A DNA stretch of 64,000 bases from Pseudomonas sp. CFBP 13711 (GTDB taxonomy: Bacteria > Pseudomonadota > Gammaproteobacteria > Pseudomonadales > Pseudomonadaceae), in assembly GCF_014842265.1 (NCBI RefSeq), contig NZ_JACYVI010000001.1, forward strand, positions 434,001 through 498,000, in the 5' to 3' direction. The notes under the pieces were generated by a model. That model had not been told where the DNA came from. It ran no database searches and saw only the letters and a list, made by a program, of their open reading frames with translations. Below are positions 18,053-28,844 of this stretch, in pieces. The position numbers were made by a program, and so were the translations under genes. Within the stretch, counting starts at the first letter, position 1, and every line of letters begins with the position of its first letter.

Positions 18053-19147
18053 ATGAGCGCTGTCAATCGCGCAACGGTGGAAGCCGTCCTTCGCCAGTAC
18101 ATCGATCCTTACCTGAATCAGGACCCGGTCAGTGCCGGGTGTGTCCGCGCCATCGAGATCGACGGGAGTCGCGTGAGCGTCCAGCTGGAGTTGGGATACG
18201 CGGCCGCGCTGTTCAAGAACGGCTGGGCGCAGATGCTGCAGATGGCGATTGAAGGGCTGGATGGCGTCGCCTCGGCGAGCGTCCAGATCACGTCGGTGAT
18301 TCACCCTCACAAAGCCCTCGGCCAAATCCCCGGCCTGGCCAACGTAAAGAACATCGTGGCGGTTGCGTCGGGCAAAGGCGGCGTCGGTAAATCCACGACC
18401 GCGGCCAACCTGGCGTTGGCGCTGTCCCGGGAAGGTGCGCGTGTGGGCATTCTTGATGCCGATATTTACGGCCCGAGCCAGGGCGTCATGTTTGGCATTG
18501 CCGAAGGCACCCGTCCGAAGATCAAGGATCAGAAGTGGTTCGTGCCCATTGAGGCCCACGGCATTGACGTGATGTCCATGGCGTTTCTGACCGATGACAA
18601 CACACCGATGGTCTGGAGAGGGCCGATGGTTTCGGGAGCGCTGCTGCAGCTGGTGACCCAGACCGCCTGGAATGACCTGGATTATCTGGTCATCGACATG
18701 CCGCCTGGCACCGGCGATATCCAGCTGACCCTCGCGCAGAAGGTGCCGGTCGCTGGCGCCGTCATCGTCACGACCCCGCAGGACCTTGCATTGCTGGACG
18801 CGAAGAAAGGCGTGGAGATGTTCCGCAAGGTCAACATCCCGGTGCTGGGTGTCGTTGAAAACATGGCCGTGCACATCTGTTCGAACTGCGGTCATGCCGA
18901 GCATCTATTCGGCGAAGGCGGAGGGGAGAAGCTGGCGACCCAGTATGGCGTCGAGCTGCTGGCCTCGCTGCCACTGTCCATGTTGATTCGAGAACAGGCC
19001 GATGGCGGCAAGCCCACGGCGATTGCCGAGCCTGAGAGTCAGATCGCAATGGTGTATCAGGAGCTGGCGCGTCATGTGGGCGCGCGGATCGTGCTGCAGG
19101 AAGCTGCCACGGCGGAGATGCCGAGCATTTCTGTCAGCGACGATTGA
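18053..19147 (+). CDS. apbC: Iron-sulfur cluster carrier ATPase ApbC/Mrp
   Basis: A 364-residue protein that binds and delivers [4Fe-4S] clusters in the cytoplasm. An N-terminal DUF59-like domain (1-90) precedes the P-loop GKGGVGKST (about 104-112) of the MinD/Mrp class, with the deviant Walker lysine. CSNCGH (about 275-280) supplies the C-x2-C that binds the cluster between two subunits. The ATG at 18053 follows AAGGAG. It is divergent from metG. Confidence 0.95.
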   Translation: MSAVNRATVEAVLRQYIDPYLNQDPVSAGCVRAIEIDGSRVSVQLELGYAAALFKNGWAQMLQMAIEGLDGVASASVQITSVIHPHKALGQIPGLANVKNIVAVASGKGGVGKSTTAANLALALSREGARVGILDADIYGPSQGVMFGIAEGTRPKIKDQKWFVPIEAHGIDVMSMAFLTDDNTPMVWRGPMVSGALLQLVTQTAWNDLDYLVIDMPPGTGDIQLTLAQKVPVAGAVIVTTPQDLALLDAKKGVEMFRKVNIPVLGVVENMAVHICSNCGHAEHLFGEGGGEKLATQYGVELLASLPLSMLIREQADGGKPTAIAEPESQIAMVYQELARHVGARIVLQEAATAEMPSISVSDD

Positions 19148-19270
19148 GGCATTAAGCCGGCAGGCGAGATGCGCGATGTGTCGGATGCTCGGCATGTCGC
19201 GCTGATGGGGTTTCAGGTGGAGGTTGCAGGCGGGATGGGCAGAAGTGCTTTTTTGACAGGCATAAAAAAA

Positions 19271-19290
19271 CCCCGCTTTTGAGGGCGGGG
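19271..19290 (-). terminator. Terminator of the cold shock gene
   Basis: CCCCGC and GCGGGG form a short strong stem with a T-tract on the minus strand (plus-strand run of A before 19271) and TCTTTT on the plus strand. It lies 24 bp beyond the csp stop and could also end read-through from apbC. Confidence 0.85.
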
Positions 19291-19313
19291 TCTTTTAAGC
19301 GAATCAGTACAAG

Positions 19314-19523
19314 TTAGATAACTTGAACTTCTTCAGCTTGCATGCCTTTCTGACCGCGGGTAGCGATGAAAGAGACCTGTTGGCCTTCTTTCAGGCTTTT
19401 GAAGCCGTCGGATTGGATAGCTTTGAAGTGAACGAACAGGTCGTCACCGGATTGTGGAGTGATGAAGCCGAAGCCTTTTTCATCGTTGAACCACTTAACG
19501 GTACCAGTTTGGCGATTAGACAT
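19314..19523 (-). CDS. Cold shock domain protein, CspA family
   Basis: A 69-residue single cold-shock domain with RNP1 KGFGFI at 16-21 and RNP2 DLFVHF at 28-33, a nucleic-acid-binding beta-barrel acting as an RNA chaperone. AAGGAGATACACC precedes the start. It is most like the CapB/CspD-type short pseudomonad proteins, and temperature response cannot be judged from sequence. The 310 bp between this gene and dcd hold no other gene I can support. Confidence 0.95.
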   Translation of the reverse strand: MSNRQTGTVKWFNDEKGFGFITPQSGDDLFVHFKAIQSDGFKSLKEGQQVSFIATRGQKGMQAEEVQVI

Positions 19524-19833
19524 GGTGTATCTCCTTGGACAAAGTTAACTGCGACTCAGGAAATGCCCTGGCCGAGACTGAGTGCAAAGAGCAGGAAAAA
19601 TTCTTGGAGATGGTTGGATCGAAATTCAACATCGTGTAGATATTCTCAGTGACACAAGCAACACAGTGGAGCCACCTTACCCCACTTTTTCAGATGTGCA
19701 AAGGGGCTGTCTGCGATTTTTTCTTGAGGTGGCTCAACGCCCTTAATGCACACGGCGCGCAATCTTTGAACCCGGAGCGTTCGACCGGTAAGATGCCGGA
19801 CATCTTTTTCACCTCGCTATTCAGGACACCGCC

Positions 19834-20400
19834 ATGAGCATCAAATCGGACAAGTGGATTCGCCGCATGGCGCAGGAACACGGCATGATCGAGCCGTTTG
19901 TGGAGCGTCAGGTGCGCGGCGAAGGCGCTGATCGAGTGATCTCTTTCGGTGTCTCCAGCTACGGCTACGATGTGCGTTGCGCCGACGAATTCAAGGTGTT
20001 CACCAACATCAATTCGGCGACGGTGGACCCGAAAAATTTCGATGAAAAAAGTTTTGTCGATATTAAAAGCGATGTCTGCATCATCCCGCCGAACTCGTTT
20101 GCACTGGCGCGCACCGTCGAATATTTCCGCATTCCGCGTAACGTGCTGACCATCTGTCTGGGCAAAAGCACTTACGCGCGCTGCGGCATCATCGTCAACG
20201 TGACACCCCTTGAGCCTGAATGGGAAGGCCACGTGACGCTGGAGTTCTCCAACACCACCACGCTGCCGGCGAAGATTTACGCCAATGAAGGCGTCGCACA
20301 GATGCTTTTCCTGGAATCCGACGAAGAGTGTGAAGTCTCCTACAAAGACCGTGGCGGCAAGTACCAGGGCCAGCGCGGTGTGACGCTGCCGCGTACCTGA
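19834..20400 (+). CDS. dcd: dCTP deaminase
   Basis: A 188-residue trimeric enzyme that converts dCTP to dUTP for thymidylate synthesis. The conserved [10 protein letters not shown] segment (nucleotide binding, near 109-118) and the catalytic glutamate in [14 protein letters not shown] (near 125-138) are present, as is the C-terminal [13 protein letters not shown]. The start at 19834 gives the expected [13 protein letters not shown]. Confidence 0.97.
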   Translation: MSIKSDKWIRRMAQEHGMIEPFVERQVRGEGADRVISFGVSSYGYDVRCADEFKVFTNINSATVDPKNFDEKSFVDIKSDVCIIPPNSFALARTVEYFRIPRNVLTICLGKSTYARCGIIVNVTPLEPEWEGHVTLEFSNTTTLPAKIYANEGVAQMLFLESDEECEVSYKDRGGKYQGQRGVTLPRT

Positions 20401-20509
20401 TAGCGCCATTTGTCAGCCAGTCACTGAATTTGTCTCGGAATTCGCACTCTATTGACTGAACTGTTCCCATCCGCACCATGCGAATGGGGCCAACGCTCAG
20501 GAGTGCCCT

Positions 20510-20731
20510 ATGAAGAGACACATCAACACCAGCAGCAAGGAACCCGACCCGAGTGCCAATCAGGTTGGTTTGCTGGCTTGGTCGCTGTTAGCGCATCCAC
20601 ACCTCAATAATATGGTCGCCGGGGGCATTCCCGGGCAGCCAGACCCGGACAGTCCAAACGAGTACCCCCAGCCTGACGAAGGCGGCGTGCCGACAATCCC
20701 GGACGAGCCGCCACCCGCTCCGGTCGCCTGA
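20510..20731 (+). CDS. Small proline-rich hypothetical protein
   Basis: A 73-residue protein with a clear Shine-Dalgarno AGGAG seven bases before the ATG. The first part has a short apolar helix (VGLLAWSLLAHPHL), and the second half is P/D/G-rich and probably disordered (PGQPDPDSPNEYPQP). There is no signal peptide and no known domain. It is oriented with dcd and convergent with the metallophosphoesterase. Confidence 0.6.
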   Translation: MKRHINTSSKEPDPSANQVGLLAWSLLAHPHLNNMVAGGIPGQPDPDSPNEYPQPDEGGVPTIPDEPPPAPVA

Positions 20732-20850
20732 TTCATGTCCCGTCGATGCCGCAGCATCGGCGGGCACAATCTGTCCCCAGTTTGGTCGTCAGCTAATGAC
20801 CAGCGGTGCCTCGGCGCACGTCGCCCCGCGATCTCGAACTGCCGCTTTTC

Positions 20851-21507
20851 TCAAACCGCCTCCCACACCGCGCCATCCCCTACCACATAGATTTTGCTGT
20901 TCTCAGCCCGATCAATATTCATTCCCCCCGTGAACGCGCCGAATGCTGGCAGCAGGCTCACCCGTGGCAGCACGTAGAAGCACGGCAGCCGCAATCGCTG
21001 GCGTCCACGTCCATAAAGCCTGTACGCCGGGTGCACATGGCCCGCCAGTACGTGAAAGTCAGGGTGTGGGTCAGGTTCATGCTGTAACGCGTATGGTCCC
21101 AGAAACATCGGCTCCTCGACGACGTCCATGCGCAACGCCGGTGGCGGGTCCCCTGCACGCTTGTCATGGTTTCCCCGAATCAGGGTGATTGCCAGATCGT
21201 GGTGTTTGTCGCGCCATGCCTGAATGGCCGCCAGAGTGCCAGCCGCATGGGATTCCGGAGCATGAAGAAAATCCCCCAGAAAGATCAACCGATCGCAGTC
21301 GTAGCTCGCCAGCAGTGCATCCAGGCGCTGAAGGTTATCGTCGGTGGTGCCATGGGGCACTGGCTGGCCCAGTCGTCGGTAGGCAGCGGCCTTGCCGAAG
21401 TGGGCGTCGGCGATCAATAGCGCGCGCTCCGCCGGGTAATAAATGGCTTTGTCCGCCAGTAACCACAACTCCGCACCTGCCAGCTGAATCGAAAGATACG
21501 GCCTCAC
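20851..21507 (-). CDS. pdeM: Ligase-associated metallophosphoesterase PdeM
   Basis: A 218-residue calcineurin-like phosphoesterase. The metal motifs appear in order: DAHFGK (34-39), GDFLH, GNHD and GHVHP. In P. putida the orthologue is a manganese-dependent DNA endonuclease in a repair cluster with Lhr-Core, an ATP-dependent ligase and an exonuclease. Its start overlaps the helicase stop by 4 bp (21504-21507), so the two are coupled. The ligase and exonuclease lie 4.8 kb further on, beyond a transporter operon. Confidence 0.92.
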   Translation of the reverse strand: MRPYLSIQLAGAELWLLADKAIYYPAERALLIADAHFGKAAAYRRLGQPVPHGTTDDNLQRLDALLASYDCDRLIFLGDFLHAPESHAAGTLAAIQAWRDKHHDLAITLIRGNHDKRAGDPPPALRMDVVEEPMFLGPYALQHEPDPHPDFHVLAGHVHPAYRLYGRGRQRLRLPCFYVLPRVSLLPAFGAFTGGMNIDRAENSKIYVVGDGAVWEAV

Positions 21508-23996
21508 GTCATGACCTCAGGTCCGGCGGCTTTTTCCAGATCGCTGACCATGCGTGCGATGCGGTCGGAGAGTTTTTCGGTGCTGAGGCTTTCGCGCATG
21601 CGTTCGACCAGCAGCGGAAAGGCCATCGGGGTGGGGCGTTTGATCACGTGCAAATCCAGGGTCCGGTTATTGATGCGGCTGAGGGTTTGTTCGAGACGGG
21701 CGACATCGAGTTCCTGTCGCAGTACTTCCTCCTGCGCTTGGGTCAGCAACAGGTTGCTGGCGTCGTACTGTTTGAACACTTCGAAAAACAAGCCGCTGGA
21801 GGCCTGCAGTTGTCGGTTGCTTTTGGGGGCGCCGGGGTAGCCGGAGAACACCAGCCCGGCGATGCGGGCAATCTCGCGAAAGCGGCGCAAGGCCAGTTCA
21901 CCGGCGTTCAGGCTGGCAATGATATCGGCGAGCAGCTCGTCTTCGGAAAACAGCTGAGTCGTCAGACGCTCATTCCAGTCGATCGGGGTGGCGCTGAGCA
22001 GTTCGAAGCCATAGTCATTCACGGCGATCGAGAAGGTCAGTGGCGTGTCCCGACTCAGTCGCCAGGCCAGCAGGCTCGCCAATCCCAGGTGAACATGCCG
22101 TCCGGCGAAGGGATACAGAAACAAATGCCAGCCTTCCCGGGACTTCAGGACTTCCGCGAGCAGCGTGTCCTTGCGCGGCAACGCTGACCATTGCCGTTGC
22201 ACTTCGAGCAACGGGCTGACGATGTGCATCTCGGGACTGCTGAAATCGCCCCGGGCAGCCGCATCGAATTTCTCGACAACGGCATCGGCTAGCTCGTTTG
22301 AGAGCGGCATCCGTCCGCCATTCCAGCGTGGGACGGCGGCTTTTTTACTCGTCGCTTTTTTCACGTACGCGGTCATGTTTTCAACGCGCACCAGTTCCAG
22401 CAGGCGACCGCTGAACAAAAAGCCGTCTCCGGGTTTCAATCGGGCGATAAAGCCTTCTTCAACGCTGCCGAGGGATCCGCCTCCGCCACCCTTGCTCCAA
22501 TACTTCACGTTGATGCTGGCGTCGCTGACGATGGTGCCCACGCTCATGCGGTGGCGGCGGGCGAGGCGCGCATCGGGGACGCGCCAGATGCCGTCTTCGT
22601 CCGGCTCGACGCGTCGATAATCAGGGTAGGCCGTCAGCGACAAGCCGCCGTAGCGCACGAACGCCAGCGCCCATTCCCATTCTTCGTCGGTCAGGTCCCG
22701 GTAGGCCCATGCGGTGCGAACTTCGGCGAGCAACGCGTCGGGGGTAAAGCCGCCACCGAGGGCCATGCTCACTAAATGTTGTACGAGGACATCCAGCGGT
22801 TTGTGGGGTGATTCGCGGGGTTCGATCAGGCGGGCGTTGACGGCGTCACGGGCAGCGGCGGCCTCCACCAGCTCCAGGCTATGAGTCGGCACCAGCGTGA
22901 CCCGTGACGGGCGGCCTGGCGCGTGGCCCGAGCGTCCTGCACGCTGCATCAACCGCGCGACGCCTTTGGCCGAGCCGATCTGCAGCACGCGCTCGACTGG
23001 CAGAAAGTCCACGCCCAAATCGAGGCTGGAGGTGCAGACCACGGCTTTCAGGTGGCCTTCTTTAAGGGCGCGTTCAACCCAGTCACGAACCTCGCGGGAC
23101 AGCGAGCCGTGGTGCAGAGCGATCAGCCCGGCCCAGTCAGGACGGGCTTCCAGCAGCGCTTGATACCAGACTTCCGACTGCGCCCGGGTATTGGTGAACA
23201 GCAGGCAACTGGAACTGCTGTCCACTTCGGCCAGCACCTGCGGGAGCATGCGCAAGCCCATGTGCCCGGCCCAGGGGAAGCGCTCGATGGAGGGCGGCAA
23301 GAGCGTGTCGACGATCAGTTCCTTGACCACTTTGCCGTGAACGGTGGTGCCGTGGTCGCCCACCAGCACCTGTTGCGCATGATCTTGATTGCCGAGGGTT
23401 GCGGAAAGACCCCAGATGACGAGCTCGGGATTCCACTGGCGCAGCCTGGCCAGCGCCAGTTGCAACTGGATGCCGCGCTTGTTGCCAATCAGCTCGTGCC
23501 ATTCATCGACGACGACCATCTTCAGCGTCGACATCGTCGCCTGGGCATCGGCGCGGGTCAGCAGCAGTGTCAGGCTCTCCGGCGTAGTGATCAGCGCGGA
23601 GGGCAGGCGACGACCCTGTTTGGCGCGTTCGCTGCTGCTGGTGTCGCCGGTGCGCAGGCCGACGCTCCAGGGAATCTGTAAATCCTGCAGCGGGCCTTCC
23701 AGCGCGCGGGCGGTGTCAGCGGCGAGGGCACGCATGGGCGTGATCCACAGCACGCTCAGGGGCGCGGCGACCGGCTTGCGTTTGCGCGGCTTCTGCTCCG
23801 TGGGCTCGGGCGCAGGTCTGGCGAACTGGTTGAGTGCGGCAAACCACACCGAGTAGGTTTTGCCCGCGCCGGTGCTGGCGTGCAGCAGACCCGACTCGCC
23901 GCGAGCAACGGCGGCCCAGACTTCCTTCTGGAAGGGGAAGGGTTTCCAGCCACGCTCGGCAAACCAGCGCTTGGCGAAATTGACGGCTTTTGGCAT
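21504..23996 (-). CDS. Lhr-Core DEXH-box DNA helicase (ligase-associated)
   Basis: An 830-residue superfamily 2 helicase. Walker A STGAGKTY is at 41-48, the DEXH box reads DEWH at 164-167, and motif VI reads [12 protein letters not shown] near 351-362. Winged-helix and Lhr-core domains fill the C-terminal half. Orthologues are single-strand-DNA-dependent ATPases that translocate 3'-5' and prefer RNA:DNA hybrids. It is the first gene of a pair with pdeM. Its length is that of Lhr-Core proteins, without the long C-terminal extension of full-length Lhr. Confidence 0.93.
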   Translation of the reverse strand: MPKAVNFAKRWFAERGWKPFPFQKEVWAAVARGESGLLHASTGAGKTYSVWFAALNQFARPAPEPTEQKPRKRKPVAAPLSVLWITPMRALAADTARALEGPLQDLQIPWSVGLRTGDTSSSERAKQGRRLPSALITTPESLTLLLTRADAQATMSTLKMVVVDEWHELIGNKRGIQLQLALARLRQWNPELVIWGLSATLGNQDHAQQVLVGDHGTTVHGKVVKELIVDTLLPPSIERFPWAGHMGLRMLPQVLAEVDSSSSCLLFTNTRAQSEVWYQALLEARPDWAGLIALHHGSLSREVRDWVERALKEGHLKAVVCTSSLDLGVDFLPVERVLQIGSAKGVARLMQRAGRSGHAPGRPSRVTLVPTHSLELVEAAAARDAVNARLIEPRESPHKPLDVLVQHLVSMALGGGFTPDALLAEVRTAWAYRDLTDEEWEWALAFVRYGGLSLTAYPDYRRVEPDEDGIWRVPDARLARRHRMSVGTIVSDASINVKYWSKGGGGGSLGSVEEGFIARLKPGDGFLFSGRLLELVRVENMTAYVKKATSKKAAVPRWNGGRMPLSNELADAVVEKFDAAARGDFSSPEMHIVSPLLEVQRQWSALPRKDTLLAEVLKSREGWHLFLYPFAGRHVHLGLASLLAWRLSRDTPLTFSIAVNDYGFELLSATPIDWNERLTTQLFSEDELLADIIASLNAGELALRRFREIARIAGLVFSGYPGAPKSNRQLQASSGLFFEVFKQYDASNLLLTQAQEEVLRQELDVARLEQTLSRINNRTLDLHVIKRPTPMAFPLLVERMRESLSTEKLSDRIARMVSDLEKAAGPEVMT

Positions 23997-24112
23997 GCGC
24001 AGGCTCTGGGAGGGGTTAAGTCAGAGACCGCTGGGAGGGTGCAATAGTTTGATGGAATATCCGTTTGGATCGATTGTTGTCGGGCAGAGACGTACCGGCA
24101 GTATCGGGCATT

Positions 24113-24217
24113 GTGGGAGCGAGCTTGCTCGCGAATTCGGCGGGTCAGCAACAGGTAGGCTGACTGACAGAATGCCTTCGCGAGCAAGGTGGAACGCCAC
24201 CCCGGTCGCTCCCACGG
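24113..24217. repeat. REP pair (GTGGGAGCGAGCTTGCTCGCGAA type)
   Basis: One unit (GTGGGAGCGAGCTTGCTCGC, 24113-24132) and an inverted partner (GCGAGCAAGG ... CGGTCGCTCCCAC, ending 24214) enclose a 45-bp spacer. The second unit carries an internal hairpin GGTGGAACGCCACC. The pair sits at the junction where the transporter operon interrupts the repair cluster. Confidence 0.75.
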
Positions 24218-24261
24218 GTTATGCATGCGCGCCTTACAACGGTGAGGCGTCAGGCCCGCAA

Positions 24262-25026
<765 letters not shown>

Positions 25027-25038
25027 GAAGGGCAGTCC

Positions 25039-26157
25039 TCAAGGAGAAAGTAAGTAGCCGCTGCGGTAGGCTTCGGTGCCGGCGACATGGGCGATGACCA
25101 TGCCGGCGGTCGCCATGCGTCGCAATGAGCGGGCGTACATAAGGCCAGCGTTGGCCGTGTGGATCGGGGTCACCGTGTCGCTGATCGGGTCGATGACCTC
25201 AGCGATCAGTTGCCCCGCCTCGACGTATTCGCCGGGCAGTGTGCAGAACACCAGCAGACCGCCGACCGGCGTGGCAACAGGTTCGACGCCCGCCAGCGGA
25301 GTCGCCGGGTAAATCAGTTCAGGGGGAGCAACCGGCTCGCCGGCAATGGCGCCATGGTGCATCAGGTAGCTGATGATCGCCTGGCAATCGCGGCTGGCGA
25401 GAGCGTGATTGACATCCCCCTGGCCGCGCAACTCCACTGTCACGGAAAAACTGCCCAGCGGGATCGGGAAGCGCTTGGCAAACCGCTGCTGCAGTTGCCA
25501 CCACACCAGCGTGAAACATTCGTCGAATGACTGCCCGCCAGAGTCGGTCGCCAGCAGGCTCGCCTGGGCGCCGAGATAACGCGACAGTGCTTCGACCTGC
25601 GGCCAGGCCTCGGGCGTGGTGTACAGGTGCTCGACGGATTCGAAATCACAATGCAGGTCCAGCACCACATCAGCGTCACAGGCCAGCCGTTGCAACGTCA
25701 GGCGCTGGGACTCCAGTTGGGTGCTGCCGACGCAGTTATTCAGTGCGGCCAGCAGGGTTTTGCGAATCAGCGTGACGTTGCCCTTAGGGTCATCGGTTAG
25801 CAGCGCTTCGACTTCATCCCCCACTTGCTGGCCGAGGTCGACGAAGCGGCGATTGAAATTCTGCCCGCTCTCAAGCTCGTAACGGCCCAGCGGCATGTCC
25901 ATCAGGACCTGTTCCAGGCCGACCGGGTTGGCCACCGGAACGACCACCACTTCGCCGAGCAACTGGCCCGCGTTTTCAAGCTCGGCCAGTCGCTGCTTCA
26001 AGTACCAGGACACCAGCATGCCCGGCAGTTCGTCGGCGTGCAGGGACGACTGGATATAAACCTTGCAGGCGCCGTTTTCCGGGCCGTAGTGAAAGCTGTG
26101 GATCTGCCGCGCGGTGCCGGGCACCGGGGCCAGCAGATCATGGGTCTGGTGTCGCAT
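25039..26157 (-). CDS. aotO: Succinylglutamate desuccinylase/aspartoacylase family protein (AotO-like)
   Basis: A 372-residue zinc carboxypeptidase-fold protein. The expected ligands are H40 and E43 (SSLHADELPG) and H169 (VVLDLHCDFE), so it should be catalytically competent. A C-terminal lipoyl/biotinyl-like beta domain (PLAGVEPVATPVGGLLV ...) is typical of AstE/AspA relatives of this kind. It lies between a permease and the ATPase gene, exactly where aotO sits in P. aeruginosa. Its substrate is unknown; it may deacylate imported N-acyl amino acids (inference). Confidence 0.85.
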   Translation of the reverse strand: MRHQTHDLLAPVPGTARQIHSFHYGPENGACKVYIQSSLHADELPGMLVSWYLKQRLAELENAGQLLGEVVVVPVANPVGLEQVLMDMPLGRYELESGQNFNRRFVDLGQQVGDEVEALLTDDPKGNVTLIRKTLLAALNNCVGSTQLESQRLTLQRLACDADVVLDLHCDFESVEHLYTTPEAWPQVEALSRYLGAQASLLATDSGGQSFDECFTLVWWQLQQRFAKRFPIPLGSFSVTVELRGQGDVNHALASRDCQAIISYLMHHGAIAGEPVAPPELIYPATPLAGVEPVATPVGGLLVFCTLPGEYVEAGQLIAEVIDPISDTVTPIHTANAGLMYARSLRRMATAGMVIAHVAGTEAYRSGYLLSP

Positions 26158-26166
26158 GCAGGGTTC

Positions 26167-26877
26167 CTAGTGAGTCGGGCCGAGGAAGGCCAGCCAGCGG
26201 CGTTCAGCCAGTCGGAACAGGCCCACCAGAATGAACGTGACCGTGAGGTATATCAGCGCCGCGATGCCAAACGACTGGAACGTCAGGAAGGTGGCCGAGT
26301 TGGCGTCGCGCGCGACCTTGAGGATGTCCGGCACGGTGGCGGTGAAAGCCACGGTGGTCGAGTGCAGCATCAGGATCACTTCGTTGCTGTAATAAGGCAG
26401 CGAACGGCGCAGCGCCGACGGCATGATCACATAGGCGTACAAGCGCCAGCCGGTCAGGCCGTAAGCCTTGGCCGCCTCGACTTCACCGTGGTTCATGCTG
26501 CGAATGGCGCCAGCGAAGATTTCGGTGGTGTAGGCGCAGGTGTTCAGCGCGAAGGCGAGGATGGTGCAGTTCATCGCGTCACGGAAGAACGCGCCGAGCA
26601 TTGGCTGCTCACGTACGGCGGCGATGCTGTAGATCCCGGTGTAGCAAATCAGCAACTGGATATACAGCGGCGTTCCGCGGAACAGGTAGGTGTAGAACTG
26701 CACCGGCCAGCGCACCAGCGGATTGCGCGATACGCGGGCGATGGACAGAGGAATCGAAACGACAAAGCCAATGGCGATGGAGGCACTGAGCAGCCACATC
26801 GTCATGGCCAGGCCGGTGATGTTCTGACCGTCCGTATAAAGGAAGGCGCGCCAGTATTCTTGCAGCAACTCGATCAT
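26167..26877 (-). CDS. aotM: Amino acid ABC transporter permease (AotM/HisM-like)
   Basis: A 236-residue inner-membrane permease with about five transmembrane helices. The EAA loop that docks on the ATPase reads EVEAAKAYGLTGWRLYAYVIMP (about 132-153). It pairs with the upstream AotQ-like permease, and the start overlaps the upstream stop by 4 bp (26874-26877). Polar amino acid permeases of this class work as heterodimers, as in HisQM. Confidence 0.93.
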   Translation of the reverse strand: MIELLQEYWRAFLYTDGQNITGLAMTMWLLSASIAIGFVVSIPLSIARVSRNPLVRWPVQFYTYLFRGTPLYIQLLICYTGIYSIAAVREQPMLGAFFRDAMNCTILAFALNTCAYTTEIFAGAIRSMNHGEVEAAKAYGLTGWRLYAYVIMPSALRRSLPYYSNEVILMLHSTTVAFTATVPDILKVARDANSATFLTFQSFGIAALIYLTVTFILVGLFRLAERRWLAFLGPTH

Positions 26878-27602
26878 CGTTGAGCCTCCCGGCTGCCAGC
26901 GGCATAACGCCGTTCGGCCCAGCGCAGGGCGAAGTTGGACACGCTGGTGATGACCAGATAGATCAGTGCGGCGAGTACCAGGAAGTAAAACAGCTGATAC
27001 GTGCTTTTACCCGCGTCCTGCGCGGCCTTGACCAGATCGGCCAGACCGATGATCGACACCAGCGCCGTGGCCTTGAGCACCACTTGCCAGTTGTTGCCGA
27101 TGCCGGGCAGGGCGAAGCGCATCATCTGCGGGAAGACCACCATGCGAAACCGTTGCGAACGGCTGAGCCCGTAGGCCGTGGCGGCTTCGACCTGACCGCG
27201 CGGTACGGCAAGGATCGCGCCGCGGAAGGTCTCGGTGAAATACGCGCCATAGATGAAGCCCAACGTGATGACGCCGGCAGAGAAAGGGTCGATTTCGATG
27301 TAATCCCATTCCATCGCTTCGGTAAGCGTGGTCAGCCAGGTTTGCAGGCTGTAGAAGATCAGCAGCATCAGCACCAGGTCCGGTATACCCCGGATCAGCG
27401 TGGTGTAGATCTGGGCCGGAACCCGCAGCACGGCGGCTTTTGACAGTTTGGCACTGGCGCCCAGCAGGCCGAGCACAATGGCCAGCAGCAGCGACATTAC
27501 CGATAATTTGACGGTCATCCAGGTGCCTTGCAGCAACAGCGGGCCGAAGCCTTTCAGGCTGAATGCTGACAGTCCCAGGTTTTGCAGGAGAGTTTCGAAC
27601 AT
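26874..27602 (-). CDS. aotQ: Amino acid ABC transporter permease (AotQ/HisQ-like)
   Basis: A 242-residue permease when started at the ATG at 27602 (MFETLLQNLG); a TTG at 27608 is less likely. The EAA loop reads GQVEAATAYGLSRSQRFRMVV near 136-156. Its gene is separated from the binding-protein gene by a strong terminator-like hairpin (27627-27673), so it should be expressed at a lower level than aotJ. Confidence 0.93.
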   Translation of the reverse strand: MFETLLQNLGLSAFSLKGFGPLLLQGTWMTVKLSVMSLLLAIVLGLLGASAKLSKAAVLRVPAQIYTTLIRGIPDLVLMLLIFYSLQTWLTTLTEAMEWDYIEIDPFSAGVITLGFIYGAYFTETFRGAILAVPRGQVEAATAYGLSRSQRFRMVVFPQMMRFALPGIGNNWQVVLKATALVSIIGLADLVKAAQDAGKSTYQLFYFLVLAALIYLVITSVSNFALRWAERRYAAGSREAQR

Positions 27603-27626
27603 GTGCAACCTATACAGTCAATAAAA

Positions 27627-27673
27627 ACGCCCGTTAACTTCAGCAGCGGATTCTGGCTGAAATCAACGGGCGT
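27627..27673 (-). terminator. Intra-operon terminator between aotJ and aotQ
   Basis: ACGCCCGTT (27627-27635) pairs with AACGGGCGT (27665-27673), extended by a CTTCAGC/GCTGAAA inner stem. On the minus strand it is followed by TTTTTAT. It lies 9 bp past the aotJ stop and would let most transcripts end after the binding-protein gene, a usual way to keep binding protein in excess over the membrane parts. Confidence 0.85.
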
Positions 27674-27681
27674 CTGTTTGC

Positions 27682-28464
27682 TTATTTACCGCTGTACAGA
27701 TTCAGATCGCCGAAGTGCTTCTTCTGGATCTCGGCGTACTTGCCGCCATCGTGTAACGCTTTGATACCTTTGTCCAAAAGCGCTTTCAGGTCCTTGTTAC
27801 CTTTCGAGATGCCGACGGCCGTTTTGGCTGGCAGCAGGGGATCGTCGATTGGCTTGCTGACTTCGTAGTCAGCGCCTTGTGGCGACTTCAGGAAGCCCAG
27901 CTCGGCTTGCAGCATGTCTTGAACCGAGGCGTCCAGACGACCCGAAACGAGGTCGGCATACACCTGATCCTGGTTGGCATAGGCCTGGGTTTTCACGCCC
28001 GCCTTGTCCAGAACGGCCTTGGCGTAGGCTTCCTGGATGGTGCCCTGCTCGTAACCCACGGTTTTGCCTTTGAGCGACGCAGTGTCAGCGGTCAGGCCGG
28101 AACCTTTTTTGTAGACCAGCGAGGTAGGGCCGGAGAACAGTTCGCTGGAGAAGTCGATGACTTTCTCGCGGGCCGGGGTCACGGTCATGGAGGAGATCAC
28201 GCCGTCGAACTTGTTGGCTTTCAGGCCCGGAATCATGCCGTCGAAATCGCTTTCGACCCACTTGCACTTGACCTTCAGTTCAGCACAGATCGCGTTGCCC
28301 AGATCGATATCGAAGCCCACCAGGCTGCCATCGGCGGCTTTGGATTCGAATGGCGCATAGGAAGGATCGACGCCGAAACGCAGCTCCTTGTATTCCTTGG
28401 CCATTGCGTTACCGGCGGCCAGACAGATGGCGAGTGCGGAAAGGGTCAGCCATGCTTTTTTCAT
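27682..28464 (-). CDS. aotJ: Periplasmic basic amino acid binding protein (AotJ/HisJ-like)
   Basis: A 260-residue substrate-binding protein with a Sec signal peptide (MKKAWLTLSALAICLAAGNAMA, cleavage after residue 22). The mature protein has the family signature VGFDIDLGNAIC near 49-60 and two lobes typical of LAO/HisJ proteins. As the first gene it gives the operon its substrate range, which is likely arginine, ornithine, lysine or histidine. The 380 bp upstream are non-coding; they hold one ArgR-like TGTCGC at 28592 but not the tandem form seen at argG. Confidence 0.92.
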   Translation of the reverse strand: MKKAWLTLSALAICLAAGNAMAKEYKELRFGVDPSYAPFESKAADGSLVGFDIDLGNAICAELKVKCKWVESDFDGMIPGLKANKFDGVISSMTVTPAREKVIDFSSELFSGPTSLVYKKGSGLTADTASLKGKTVGYEQGTIQEAYAKAVLDKAGVKTQAYANQDQVYADLVSGRLDASVQDMLQAELGFLKSPQGADYEVSKPIDDPLLPAKTAVGISKGNKDLKALLDKGIKALHDGGKYAEIQKKHFGDLNLYSGK

Positions 28465-28844
28465 CGTTCAGTCCTTAAAACCAAATTGAGCGTTGGGAAC
28501 ACGCGAAGGCTTGCTACCGGCAAAAGCCAGACCGTAAATAGACAGCAATTTCCGAACCAAACAAACGAACGCGCGTTTTAAATGTACGGAGTTGTCGCAA
28601 TGATGACTTAGAGCCATCTTTTGTCTTTTTTTGAGGCCCCGCAGGCACCGGCAGAGTAGCCGCATCCCGTTGAGAGTGGGCGAAAAAGTTGCAGCCTCAA
28701 AGGTCTGCAGCGGTGCTTTTAACAGCTGAGGGGAGATTCGAAACGCCTTGTGGGGCGTGCCGTTGAGAGACTGGGGCTTGCAGTGCGCCCTATTTCAGCG
28801 CATTCGACACGGGCGCGAGCCGGCCTCGCGCACCGCGACGGTGC
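28465..28844. other. Intergenic region between ligase and aotJ
   Basis: 380 bp without a supportable gene. The left 200 bp should hold the promoter of the aot-like operon, with T-rich runs around 28617-28632. The right part, up to the ligase stop at 28845, shows no clear terminator or repeat. This is the second junction of the transporter operon with the repair cluster. Confidence 0.5.

Noticed and set aside
28592..28607. TGTCGC upstream of the aot-like operon as an ArgR operator
   Set aside because: Only one half-site is present, followed by N8-CT instead of N8-AA, and no partner is found 21 bp to either side.
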